This document shows positions 30,823 through 41,790 of a stretch of 64,000 nt of DNA, piece after piece. Source of the DNA: Eutreptiella sp. 'Long Island Sound 2002' (taxonomy: Eukaryota; Euglenozoa; Euglenophyceae; Eutreptiales; Eutreptiaceae); assembly GCA_964036045.1 (NCBI GenBank), contig OZ038387.1, forward strand, positions 18,251,420 to 18,315,419, read 5' to 3'. Position 1 is the first letter of the stretch; the number at the start of each line of letters is the position of its first letter. A program made the translations under genes and the position numbers. Under the pieces are notes generated by a model. The model was given only the letters and a program-made list of their open reading frames with translations, was not told the DNA's origin and did no database searches.

Positions 30823-32993
30823 TGCACCAGGAGGTAGTGGGAAGGGCGCGCCTGCCACCACGCATGCCTACCAGGGTAACAGTGATGGCAGACTCCGATG
30901 GGTCCCCCCAGCGGGACGACCGCCACCACCGCCGGTCCCGCTCCCGCTCCCCGGCCTCCTCCCCGGAGTGGACGGGGGAGACCCTCGCGGAGCGCGAGGA
31001 GCGGAGGCTGGCGGAGGCGGCGGTGCTGGTCAGGCCGCCGCCGCCGGCCTGGGAGCCTGAGCCAGCCGAGATGACCGCCTCCGCCACCCAAGCAGCCAGC
31101 CCCGCCGCCCCGCCCCGGGAGGGGGCCCCAGACGCGCAGGAAGCGGAGACCGCAGCCCCAGCGAGCCACGCCGCGGCCCCGACCGCGGCCCCCGGCACGC
31201 CGCCGACACGGGGGGCAGCCCCGGCGCAGGAACCGGGCGCATCGCCGAGGGCTGCCGCGGCCGCAGAAGAGAGCAAGAAGGGCGCGCGAGGGATTGCGAC
31301 CGCGGCCCCGGCGAGCCGCACCACCGCCTCGGCCAACCACGCCGCGACACCCAGCTTGCTGCGAAAGCGGGGGGCGGACCCCGCACGGGCCACGGGCGCC
31401 TCGCCGGCGGCCGCCACAGCAGCGAAGGAGAGCGAGGAGGGCGCGCGAGGGGCTGCGGCCGCGACCCCGGCGGGCCGCGACAGCGCCTCGGCCGGCCACG
31501 CCGCGACCCCCAGCACGCCAGGAACGCGGGGGACGGACCCCGCAAGGGCCACGGGCGCCTCGCCGGCGGCCGCCGCAGCAGCAGAGGAGAACGAGGAGGG
31601 CGCGCGAGGGGTTGCGACCGCGGCCCCGGCGGGCCGCGCCACCGCCTCGGCCGGCCACGCCGCGACCCCCAGCACGCCGCGCAAGCGAGGAAGGAACCCC
31701 GCACGGGCCACGGACGCCTCGCCGGCGGCCGCCGCAGCAGCAGCAGTGGGCAGGGAGAGCGCGAAGTACCGCGCCCACGCCAACCCCACCCACACCCACA
31801 CCAGCCCCCCCAAGCCGTTCCTCCCCAAGCCCTTCCCCCCGGGGCGGGAGCGGCACGTCCGCCCCCCGGCGCGCGAGCGCTCGCCGCCGGGCGTCACGCT
31901 GCCGCAGCTGCAAAGGCAGCGGGACGCCCGGCGAGTGGTCCAGGAAGGGCGCAGCAGCGGGGGGGAGCAGAGCGCAGGCAGCGGACGGCGCGACTCGGGG
32001 CAGGGGGCCGGGAAGGGGCCAGGTCACGGGAAGGGCGCGCAGGGGCACGGGCAGGAAGCCCAGGTGCAGGGGGCAGGGCGAGGGGAGGTGGGTGAGCGGG
32101 CGGGCCAGGGCGTGGGGGACGGGAGGCGGGACCCGCGACACGGGCAGGGGGCTGGAAAGGGGCCCAAGGGCAAGGGCAAGGGCGCCGCGGGCCCCAAGGG
32201 ACAGGCGGGACGGGGCATGGGAGCCCAGGGGGGAGGACGGGACGAAGGGAGGGGGGCAGAGGGCGGGGCGCCCCCGCAGCCGGACGTGCAGCCGGTGAGG
32301 TGCATCCCCCCCGGCATCCAACAGATGCCGGCGCACCACACCCACCACCACCACCACCACCACCACCACCACCTCTACAACATCGACCCTGACGCCGGCG
32401 AGCTCGTCCCCTCCCAACCCCCACGACCCCGGCACCAGCCAGCCCCCCCCGCGCCGAGCGCGGAGCCGGCGCGGATGGCCTCGGCGGAGGGGGGGCGGGG
32501 CGCGGCATCGGCGCCGCAGGCGCAGGGGCAGCGAGGGGGGCCGGCACGGGGGGCAGAGGGGGGCTGGCCATGGGACCGGGACTGGGGCGCGGTCCCGGAC
32601 CCTCTGGGGGAGGAGACCCTCCCCCTGGTGGGGGAGGTGTACGGGTGGTTGTGCTGGGCCAACCAGGGGACCTCCAGGAGGTCGAGGAACCGGCCCTTTG
32701 ATGCCGTGCTCCTCTGGAGAGACGGAGGAAACCGAGAGGTACCCCCGGGGGGATGGGCAGCCCCAGAGGACCATGAGGGGGTCCTCAGGTCAGTGATCCG
32801 GGCGGCGTGGCCCGGCAGGGAGCCGACGTGGCCGGCCTTCCTGGAAGGGGGAGCGGTGCTCCGCATCACGGATGCAGACGCCAACAGCTGGCTCCCCCGG
32901 GCTTTGCGCAGCGCCCTCGCCCACTGGCGCTACCGCCGGCACAACCCGTTGCCGCCACAGCCCCAGCCCCCACACAAGCGGCGGCGCAGGTGA
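30822..32993 (+). CDS. Unknown Ala/Pro/Gly-rich protein of the insertion (ORF2)
   Basis: Open for 723 codons. The first ATG overlaps the previous stop as TGATG; a second ATG at about 30885 (MADSDGSPQRDD) may be the true start. Parts in order: an Arg/Ser-rich stretch (RHHRRSRSRSP, like RS domains), three 53-residue repeats at 31281-31757 (cores such as PARATGASPAAA), a basic Gly-rich region, a His-rich tract at about 32335-32370, and a C-terminal segment that looks folded (VYGWLCWANQG, FDAVLLWRDGG, RSVIRAAWPG, SWLPRALRSALAHWRYRR). It could be a nucleic-acid-binding structural protein. No homologue recognised. GC richness makes chance open frames common here, so the coding call is tentative. 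Confidence 0.45.
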   Translation: MHQEVVGRARLPPRMPTRVTVMADSDGSPQRDDRHHRRSRSRSPASSPEWTGETLAEREERRLAEAAVLVRPPPPAWEPEPAEMTASATQAASPAAPPREGAPDAQEAETAAPASHAAAPTAAPGTPPTRGAAPAQEPGASPRAAAAAEESKKGARGIATAAPASRTTASANHAATPSLLRKRGADPARATGASPAAATAAKESEEGARGAAAATPAGRDSASAGHAATPSTPGTRGTDPARATGASPAAAAAAEENEEGARGVATAAPAGRATASAGHAATPSTPRKRGRNPARATDASPAAAAAAAVGRESAKYRAHANPTHTHTSPPKPFLPKPFPPGRERHVRPPARERSPPGVTLPQLQRQRDARRVVQEGRSSGGEQSAGSGRRDSGQGAGKGPGHGKGAQGHGQEAQVQGAGRGEVGERAGQGVGDGRRDPRHGQGAGKGPKGKGKGAAGPKGQAGRGMGAQGGGRDEGRGAEGGAPPQPDVQPVRCIPPGIQQMPAHHTHHHHHHHHHHLYNIDPDAGELVPSQPPRPRHQPAPPAPSAEPARMASAEGGRGAASAPQAQGQRGGPARGAEGGWPWDRDWGAVPDPLGEETLPLVGEVYGWLCWANQGTSRRSRNRPFDAVLLWRDGGNREVPPGGWAAPEDHEGVLRSVIRAAWPGREPTWPAFLEGGAVLRITDADANSWLPRALRSALAHWRYRRHNPLPPQPQPPHKRRRR
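31281..31757 (+). repeat. Three tandem 159-bp repeats inside ORF2
   Basis: Units start at about 31281, 31440 and 31599, each opening with GGCGCGCGAG. The period of 159 bp equals 53 codons, so the repeat keeps the ORF2 frame, which supports ORF2 as the coding frame. A weaker unit may precede 31281. Confidence 0.8.
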
Positions 32994-35365
32994 TGGCCCA
33001 GACGGCGGATACGAGAGAGTGGGGGGGGGGGCTGGGCCCCCCGACCCACGCCCCCCCGACGGTACGGCACGACGCATGAGAGGGTGCCACCTCCCGCGGG
33101 AGGGAGTGCGGAAGCAACGAGCGCGGGGGGGGAACCTGCTGCCCCGCAGCCCGCTAACCACTGACCGCTAACCCTCACGGCCACCCCCGGCCGGCCAGCG
33201 CCGCGCGACAACGGCCGGGGGGATGAGGGGCCCCAGCGAGGGCCTGCACGAGGATCCGGCTCTAGGTAGAGGGGGGCGGGGGAAGGGCGCGACCTCCCAG
33301 CCGATGGCTGGCCCCCGGGGCCAGGACTGCCATGCCGCCCCCCCCCCCACCCGGCCATCAGGAGGCGTCGCCAGGGGACCAAAGGGCCCCCCCCACTCCC
33401 CCCCCCCCTCCCACACAGGCCCGAGAGCGGGCGGGGGGGCGGCCCCCCCACCCCCCCCCCGCACCCACCCCAGCTGGGGAGCCACAGGCGCGGCCCTCCG
33501 CCCCCCCGGGGCCGGGGGGGCGCCCCCCCCCCAGAAGGGACGGCGACGCAGTGGGGGGAGCGGCGGCTGGACCTGCTCCCGCGAACCCACACCGGCGTGC
33601 CGGAGCAACGCGCACAACGGAACAGGAAGGAGGCCGCGCCCCACATGACCCTCCCGTAGCCACAGCCCACTCAGGGATGACAGAGGGGGGGTTCAGGTCT
33701 GCTAGGGCCCCCGGGGGAGCGGTCCACGGGCCGCCCCTCACCCCCCCCCACCCAGGGGCGGCACTTCAGCCCCGACCGCACGCGCACGCCGGAAGGGAAC
33801 GCGCCGGCGACACGGAGGGGGCCAGGATGGAGTACCGCAGGCCGCCGCCCCGAAGGAGAGCAGGGAGGCCGCGGCGCGACACCCCCCCCCCCCGCCCCCC
33901 CACCGGCCCGCAAGCCGTGGGGGCCCCGGCCCTGACCCCCCGAGGCAGGTAGGATGGTCCCCCCCCGCCCGAGAGAGGAGCCGGAGTGCGACCCGCCCCC
34001 CCGCCCCAGCCGCCGGCTCCCATGGGGGCCGCGAAGAACAAGCGAGCCCACGCCTGCGCACCGGGACGCCGCACAGATCGTACCCAGAGAAGCCTGGTGA
34101 GCACGAACCGGAGTGGTATGGGGGGCCACGCCCCCCATGGACAGCACAACGCCAGTGATGCCCGCTTTGTTGCCTGCCCAGGGAAGGCAGAGGGACGGAA
34201 TGAGGCAGAGCGACCCCCCGCCCTACAGGCCCCGCCCCGGCCGCACAAACGGGGTGTACGGCGCACGCCCCCCCCCCCCCCCAGCCCGCCCCCCAGCATA
34301 TGAACGCCACGGACCCGCCCCGCGGCGCGCAGCCCCCACAGGGACAGAGCAGGGCCCCCACACCCGCACGCCCGCGCCTACAACACGTGGATCGCGGACC
34401 CCGACAGCCCGCCCAGTGGGCGGGCAGTCGGGGGAGGGGGAGCGCATGACCCCAGACGCCCCACGCAACGGTAGAAGGCACCCCCCCCGGGGACGCCCTG
34501 CCGCCACCCCCACAACCCCAAGCCAAGTAGGGGGGAACCGGGACCGGACCGCCCCCCCCCCAGCACGCCAGACGGAGCAAGGGACCGGGGCAGGACACGC
34601 GGAGGGGCACGGACCACGTGGAACAGACCTACCAGCGCCCAGTGCCGGGACCACGCGAGATGCGCACGCCACACCACCCAGCGGGGGGGGGAGCGGACAC
34701 CGCGAGAGCGCGAGCGCACACACACGAAAGGGACACGCGGGGACTACCGGAAGGGCAACCGGATCGAGCGCGCGGAACGCACAGACCGCGTAGAATGGCG
34801 TACCAGCGAGCGAGGGTAAGGGACACCCGGACGGGACGGCCCGCCACACGCAGCGCGGAACACGCGGGGCGGGGAGGGGGAAACGAGAGAGACACGACGC
34901 CAGGTACCGGCCCAAACCCCCCGAACCGGCCGCGAGTGCCGCGCACACACAGACGGGGCACTGCACCCGCCAAGGCAGTAGTGGCGCACAGCGCCACGCC
35001 CCAACCCCTAGGCTAGGCAGCCTCCGCGCCAGCCCAAGGGGGTCCGACTGGCGACAAGCCAGTAGCACGGGCCCGGCGGCGCCGGCGCCCCGGGCGACCA
35101 CGCATTAGGGGGGCGACGCAGTGGGTAAGCGCCCGCAGCCACGGCTGCGAATTGATGCACAGACCGGGGAGTGGCAAAACGGGGAAGCCGGGGAAGGACG
35201 GGGCTCCGAGCTCTGTGAACCTGGGGGACTCCGCCACCAGGCAGGAGGTGCGTCTTGGAGGGCCCCCCACTAGGACCCGGTCGGGAGGATATCACCTGGC
35301 CCGACCAGGTGGCCCCCCGGGGCCGAAAGGCGTCTAGTACGCGCAAAATCAAACCTCAAACCTGG
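32994..35365 (+). other. Non-coding 3' region of the insertion
   Basis: About 2.4 kb of extremely GC-rich DNA with many C and G homopolymers. Open frames exist on both strands but look like composition artefacts. The last 260 bp are different: a tRNA-like GACGCAGTGGGTAAGCGC (about 35115-35132), a CGCAGC/GCTGCG hairpin, a 7-bp GGTCGGG/CCCGACC stem and an ACCTGG/CCAGGT stem (35278-35311). It ends AAATCAAACCTCAAACCTGG just before the repeated pol sequence. Confidence 0.55.
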
Positions 35366-36157
35366 AACCTCACGGGCAGCAGTGACAAGGCCACCATTGC
35401 GGTAAGCGAGGTGGTCTTTGCTGGCCCCGTAGTCGGGAACGGGCAGCGGAAGCCCATACCTGGCAAGGTGGTTGCGATTGGGCACTTGGAGGAGCCCAAA
35501 ACGGTCTTTGAGCTACGGGCGTACTTGGGGTTCTGCAACTATTACTCGGGGTATATCAAGATGTATGCCGAGTATGCAGCCCCCATGACGACCATGCTCA
35601 AGGGCAACTGAGAGGAGACCAAGAAGGCGTCCACGAAGGCTCTGGTCTGGAATGATGAGTCGGACCGTGCCTTTGAGGGGATGAAGCAGGCGCTGCTATC
35701 CGCAGTGGGTCTGTACCTCGTGGCTCCTGACCGAGGGTTCGTCCTGCGCACCGACGCTTCCGACTACGCCGTTGGCGCTGTGTTGGAGCAAGTGCTTGAC
35801 GATGGGAGGCACGTGCCGGTGGCCTTCTGGAGCCTAGTCCTGGCGGAAGGCCAGAGACGGACGTGGACGCCCCGAGAAAAGGAGGCGTATGCCATCGTCA
35901 TGGCTCTCAGGAAATGGGCTGGGTACATAGCCCTCCATCCCGTCACCGTCTGCACCGACCATCAGAGTCTGCAGTCGTGGCACAAAGAGCACGTGGACAC
36001 CCCCTCTGGTCCCGCCTCCCGACGGGCAAGATGGCACGAGACCTTGGCCAAGTTGGACCTCACGGTTGTGTATGTTCCTGGCACGGACAACACCGTGGCG
36101 GACTGTCTCAGTAGGTGGGCCTATCCCGCCAGCAAGGGCATGACGGATGTCTCCGCC
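35366..36157 (+). repeat. 792-bp direct duplication, right copy
   Basis: Same length as 27800-28591, with no indel. The shared TGA is at 35609-35611. A few differences (for example Asn versus Asp in RTDAS(N/D)Y, Cys versus Trp after LQS) show the right copy is a little closer to B2. Confidence 0.92.
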
Positions 36158-37857
36158 AATGGCAATGAAGCTGAGACCGCTGAGGCCAAGACGATCATAG
36201 GAATGGAGGGCCTGATGGAGGAGGAGGGTGTTAAATGCTTCGTAATCGTGGCTGCGGATGCCCCCCTCGGAAGGAGGATGGGCAGAGCGGTCAGAGTACT
36301 CGCCCCTGAAGGATCCAAGTCCGACAAGCACCTCTTCCCTGAATGTTGCCTCCAGGACGACTGGACCGAGGACTACGCCAAGTCTGAGGCCTTTGAGGCC
36401 GAGTATAGGGCTGTGACCAACCCTGATGACGGGCAGAAGTGGCCAAAGGGGTTGACTGAGGAGGATGGCAAGCTCTACCGGAATGGTAAGCTGCTGGTCC
36501 CAGAGTCCCGAGTGCTCGAGCTATGTGAGGCTTGGCACCACCACATGATGCACCTAGGGGTCAGGAAGCAAGCCTTGGACATGCAGCGCCGGTTTGAGAT
36601 CGACCAGATCGGTCTCTACAACGCCATCAAGAAGGTCAGGAAGGGTTGCTCGGTCTGTCAGGCCTGCAATCCCGATAACCGGAACGTCAAGGAGGAAGCC
36701 CAATGGACTCCGGTGCCTGACCAGCCCATGGAGAGCGTGGCCATGGACGTCTTCTCCATGCCCGAAGTTCACATAGGCAAGGAGACCTTTGACTGTGTGG
36801 TCCTTTGTGTGGACCGCGACAGCGCCTACGTAGTAGCCGTTCCGGCACGCAAAAGGGGGTTGCTTGCCAAGGAAGTGGCAGTCATGATGATTCGTCATTG
36901 GCTGACCGTCTTTGACATCCCCCGCACCATTTGCAGTGACCGAGGGCCGCAGTTTACTGGTGGCTCGTTCAAGGCCATGTGTTTCCTTATGGGAATACGT
37001 CACGCTAAGAGCGTTGCCTATCTCAGCCGGTCCAACGGCCGGGCTGAAGTGGCTGGAAGACAGCTGTTCGAGAAGCTACGCAAGATTCACATTACCTACC
37101 CACTTCAGAAATGGTTTGAGGAGATGTGGCCTGCTCTGAAGGCCCATCATGACAGCCCCACTCCGGGTGGATTGTCCTATCACCAGATTTTGCTCGGCAG
37201 GACCCCCTGGGTCGGGGACTTCCCTTGTCTGGTGATGGTATGGCCATGGACGCCAAGGAATTCTTTGCGCGGCAGGAGGCAACGGCGCGGGACATCCGCC
37301 AGCAGCTCGAGAAGGAGCATGCCGAGCGTCAGAAGTCCGCCCCGAGCTCGACAGCGCAAAAGTTTAGGGTGGGAGACCCGGTGTGGGTGATCAGACCCCG
37401 CCCTATGGGCACCCACCACACCAAAACCTGGTTCACACCCGGAGAGGTGGTCCGCAGGAATGGTGAGGACACCTACCGCATCACGGTGGGTCACGGACAG
37501 TTCCGGGAGCGCCACGAGAGTCAACTCCGTGTGCGGGAACCCGACCTCCGTGGCCAACATGTGTCCCTGGACTACGCCGCACATGAGGCTGATTCGGACG
37601 ACGACTACGCTGAGCAGGACGACTATACCGTCGAGAAGATCCTGGCCCAGCGTCCGAACGCCTCGGCACCCGGAGGCCTGGAGTTCAAGGTTCGTTGGCG
37701 AGGCTATGGGCCGTCCCACGACACCTGGGAACCCGTCTCCTCGTTTGTGCCGCGGATTAACACCCCCTTCATGGACTACATCCGCAAGCACAAGACCGAG
37801 CTCCATGTCTCGGACTTGGCAGCACTCACCCGGGCGATTGCAGCCAAAGGCGCCTGA
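35366..37857 (+). pseudogene. pol: B1 pol, 3' part (RNase H, integrase, chromodomain)
   Basis: After the duplicated RNase H comes a linker and integrase. The zinc region is HHHMMHLGVRKQ with CSVCQAC. The D,D,E core is MDVFSMPEVH, CSDRGPQFTGG and NGRAEVAGRQ. A chromodomain follows (YTVEKILAQRP, FKVRWRGYGPSHDTWEP), ending at 37857. The main break is a missing G near 37201 relative to B2, which splits the frame at about 37390/37225. TGA at 35609-35611 is inherited from before the duplication. Beyond that the segment is well preserved. Confidence 0.9.
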
Positions 37858-38395
37858 TCAGCGCCCTGGGCTCTCCCCTGGGAGCATCGCTGGACTTTTC
37901 AGTGTAATTTCGGAATCAACGCTCCATGACATTGCAAAGCATATCATTGCAGTTTGAAGGAGCTGGATTGTGCACACGCCGGGTGTTCAGTTCAGGCTTA
38001 GATGCTTTCGGCAACATTGTCCGTAAGCATTTTCCTGCTGACATTTCCCCTGCATGCTTGGACGGCCATAGCCTCCTGCTGAATTCGTTGGAAACCAGGG
38101 CGGATGGCCCCCCTTCATTATCCCAGATTGAGGCCTTAAGGCCCATACGACGTTGCGCAACGGATGCCGCTGTCATCGGCATTGCAATTTTTGTGTGTGT
38201 GGTCTGGTCCCATGGCACTTGCGGGATCCAGACCAGTCTATGTGTGTCTGCAGACTATATATGGCCTGAACTCAGGCGATTTTCTGTCCACCCTCCTGCA
38301 TATGCCTTATCCTGACCGGGGCGTGGTTTACACGCCTATTTACCCATTTCTTGCTCACCTTTCCGCCCTCCAGGATATGTGCATCTGTATGTTAA
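37858..38395 (+). other. B1 3' non-coding tail, left part
   Basis: This aligns with B2 51151-51669 with clear divergence. It is cut at 38395 by the B2 5' LTR and resumes at 55583. The last four bases, TTAA, are the B2 target-site duplication. Confidence 0.8.
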
Positions 38396-41339
38396 TGAAG
38401 CGGTACCCAGAACCCCATGGCCAGGTTACGGCATACAACCGGTCTCCGGTCCACTAACCCCATGCACGGCGTGTTCCGTGCCGTGAAGCCCCGCATCGGC
38501 AACCGATGCACCGCCAGCGGAGATTTGTGTATCAGAATATCAGGAATCAACAGGGTTTTATTTTCATATTGTTTCCGTCAATTTTTACGCTTCCGTTCCG
38601 ATACTCACTGTTTTGACTGCTGGCGGTTGGTTCGCGACTTTACCGTAACCGCCAGTTTAACTGTTTATAATGGAAATTTTAACGCTATCCGTCACGAAGG
38701 CTCCAAAGTCGCCAGGAACTGCATGGATGCTTCCGCAATTTTCATAATTAATACTCGCAACCTTAATCCGAATTTTTCAGGATGTCGAAATCGGATTTTC
38801 GACTTCGACATCCCCGCACTTGATTTGACCTCTTTCGAGTGGACCTACATGCTTCTGTATGCACGAATCAACTTCCCTTTTATCCTGCCCTCCATTTGTC
38901 TTAAAGATATGGGCAAAACAAAGTTGATTCGTGAGGCCACTTGTGAAGGTCATATCTCGTGTTGCTTGCGAGTATTGACGATAAGGAAACGTGGGATGTA
39001 TTCACAATACTCCCGACGTAATTTAGGAAGCATTATATGCCTTGCGTCTCCACACGTGCGCGCTAGTGTAATGGATCATGGTCAAGAGGGTAGAGTTTGC
39101 GTTACAACTCATTGGCCATGATATTGCGTGCGTTAAGATAACTTTCGAGTGTAGCGCGCAGGTGTTGGTGTTGCATAGGAACTCTCCTTGAGTTCCTATG
39201 AGCGATTGACACGAAGATATGCCCTTGGAGGGGCATGACATATCGTGGTGGGAGCTACATTTTTGGGCAATATGTGGTATGTGCCATGTGTTGTGTTGTG
39301 CGCCCATTTGGCGGGTCCATTACTCCAAGCCAAGCCCGCCAATGGACCTCATATTGTGCAAGCCCGTTCTCCATACTCCCTACGTTCAATTGCAAGCCTA
39401 ACCTTCGTGAAGGAAAGCTTGTGTGGTGATCCCGAAGCGATGCGTTGGGAGCAAGGTGTGTGTTTTACAATTTTCCATATTTTCATGTGCCCACTTGGAA
39501 GGCAGCGCTCGTTACCTTTCAAAGCGCCCCAAGTGGAGCACATATGTGGGATCGAAGGTCATTGGTGTCAAGTCATTGTGTATAGAAGGATTAGTTGATT
39601 ACTCAATCCGAGGCGAAGATATTATAATATATTTGTGCGCCTTTCAAGGCACCTTTGTGTGTCTTTGTGCCAATTTTGCCAGTTTTGGCTCGTCATGATG
39701 TCAAGTGGCGACCGTGTATCTCAACGTTGCGCTCAATTGACATCATGACCCAAGTATGTTTTGAGGGTACATACTTCGGTAGCCAACATATCTTGGACCC
39801 GGCGAATAACTCCTACTAGGCTTGGCATACCGTGGCCGCCATGTTGGCGATTTGGGACTATTCCAAATCATGGGCTCACTTGGGGACCCTGCCATTCCCA
39901 ATACCGGAGGAGTTGGGCGACGCCCCAAAGATATGTTGGACATATATGACTTGATACCAATCCTATGGCACACTCCGGTCCGAGTCGGGCATGTGCCTCA
40001 TTTGCCCTAACCATGAGTGTGCGCAATTTTGGCCATTTTGAGCATTTTTCCACTTTTGCTGCCCGCCGTGCACTATGATCTAACCCTCGTGCACGCCGGA
40101 CGCATGGACCAATGGACCATATATGACATGGGTGTTATGGGTAATGGTCCCCATGGTCCACACACCACGTGGGCGAAGCGGAGCTGCCTTCGTTAAGGCG
40201 CTAGGCCAAATTAAGTATGGGCAATTTTGCCATTTTTGCATTTGTGGACCCAATTGGGATCGTCCCCACGCCAAGTAGCATGGAGATCTTTGAGAGCCAA
40301 GGGCATGGGAGTCTCCGTTGGACTCCCGGTGAATCGCGTATGGAATGCCGGATCCGATCTCCAAGCCGGCGTGGAGATATACTATTGGGAGCACACTGAA
40401 TTTTGGCTCATTTCAAGCAGCCAAAATGACCCAATTTTGGGACCCCAATTTCCCCCTTCCGTGTGGTCAATTGGCGGCCCCATTTCTCTAAGCCTATAGG
40501 GAACCCGGACCTAAATTCAAGTTGTACACTCAGATATAAGTCCTAGGTCCTGCGTCCTACCCTGTGAGCCATTGGCCTTACCTTGGCCGGGCGAGCCACG
40601 CGTGGGAATGACGCCAATTTTGGTGATTTTGGCATCATGGCCCCACCTGACTCATCCGTGTTGCCCTGATGCCGGGACCTCAGAGGGAACCAGGTTGGGT
40701 GAGGGCTCCAGGGAGTTCGTACTCGAAGGGCATAGGGTCAGTTGCCTCGTCCCTACCTCTGGCGGGTCCGGACGAGGGGTCAATTTTGGGAATTTTTGAG
40801 TTAGTTTCAGTTTGGGCTGAAACAGCCCATTTTCAGCTACCAACTCCTGGGTGATAATGGCGGGGCCATATCTCTGGCTCAGAGAGGAGTTCGGACCTGC
40901 CGTTAAGGGAGCATAGGGAGCCACTGTCGGTTGGCCTTGGAGCCCCTTGGTTCCCAGGAACTCGCCTGTGGCTGGGCGGGACACCTCTCCCTTTGGCAGG
41001 GTTTCAGGGTCCGGACTGAGCAGGGCATGGGTTGTGTTTGAGCCCCCGCCCCCATCAGCCACTGAGAGGGTCGGACCTGGGATTGGGATATGAGTTGGGA
41101 CTGAGTGTCTATGGTCCTGTGATGCCCTTACCCCAGTCCAGTCTTAACCCCATGTGTACATATCCTGATGTGTTGCTGTACATACTTTCGTTCCCTCTTT
41201 GCAGAGTGGCAAGGATTCTGAAACGCTTTGTCACATGACAACGCATTGATGCCCTTGTGAGCGTAGTGCTTTGCCTGCCTGCTCACTTGCGTGTGTCCAC
41301 CGCAGCGTCCCGTGGCCGGCCCCCCACGGGAACGCGTCA
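38396..41339 (+). repeat. B2 5' LTR
   Basis: 2,944 bp, TGAAGCGG...GCGTCA. Contains several strong inverted repeats: GGATGTCGAA/TTCGACATCC near 38780-38813, CATAGGAACTC/GAGTTCCTATG at 39174-39200, and GTCATGATGTCAA/TTGACATCATGAC near 39692-39750. A short open frame (38417-39121) is not treated as a gene. Confidence 0.93.
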
Positions 41340-41790
41340 AAACCGTTTCACCGCCGCGGGGTTACCCAGCCCTCGCGTGCCACTCGGGGCCACCAACCCC
41401 GAGCAGCGCGTCGCAGCAGCGCGGCGCAGCTCGCAGCTCGCAGCGCAGCGCAGCGTCTCGCAGCGCAGCGCAGCAGCTCGCAGCGCCACTCCGCGACAGC
41501 GCCGAGTTCGTCACGGAGCCCGCAGCGCCGTCCAGAGCATCGTCCTGACCGCGCAGCGCCCGTGGAAGAGGTGCACAGACCAGGACTCCTGCATCAGCCC
41601 CATCGGCCGACCCGGAGTCCCAACGGCCGACCAGCAAGGCCGCGTCAACCACCTCCACAACCACCGGCTGACCAGCACCAGCCGCACACCCAGCCCAGTG
41701 TTCCAGCACCCTCCTCAACAACCACAACCAGTTCGTTGAGTTGAACAAGTGCACATCAAGGACCTCAAGACCAACAACGCCCCCGCTGCC
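41340..41790 (+). other. B2 leader between 5' LTR and gag
   Basis: 451 bp of non-coding leader with a CGCAGC-type microsatellite at about 41395-41500. No TGG-starting primer binding site is visible just after the LTR (it reads AAACCGTTTCACCGCC), which is unusual. A packaging signal would be expected here but cannot be recognised. Confidence 0.6.

Larger units (their letters stand above)
28592..35365 (+). mobile_element. Unknown 6,774-bp GC-rich insertion in B1 pol
   Basis: Its bounds come from where the two 792-bp copies of B1 pol stop matching. Base composition is far more GC-rich than the host, with long C runs on the + strand. It holds two consecutive coding stretches (28592-30822 and 30822-32993) and about 2.4 kb of non-coding DNA that ends in hairpins and a short TCAAACC-type repeat. 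No RT, transposase, integrase or helicase motif could be found. It may be a 5'-truncated retrotransposon, a non-autonomous element, or host DNA moved here. The mobile nature is inferred from the flanking duplication only. Confidence 0.6.

Noticed and set aside
30471-32774. 767-codon minus-strand frame opposite ORF2 of the insertion
   Set aside because: Arg/Gly/Val-rich low-complexity translation expected from antisense of GC-rich coding DNA; the 159-bp repeats and protein-like C-terminus favour the plus-strand frame.
33738-35101. Long minus-strand and plus-strand frames in the non-coding part of the insertion
   Set aside because: Low-complexity Pro/Gly/Arg translations in homopolymer-rich DNA, overlapping in several frames with none favoured.
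35103-35165. A functional tRNA gene near the right end of the insertion
   Set aside because: Only an A-box-like stretch and one hairpin are present; no acceptor stem or proper T-arm could be built.
38417-39121. 234-codon frame inside the B2 5' LTR
   Set aside because: It is shortened in the 3' LTR by a few substitutions and shows no domain; LTR identity alone explains its partial conservation.
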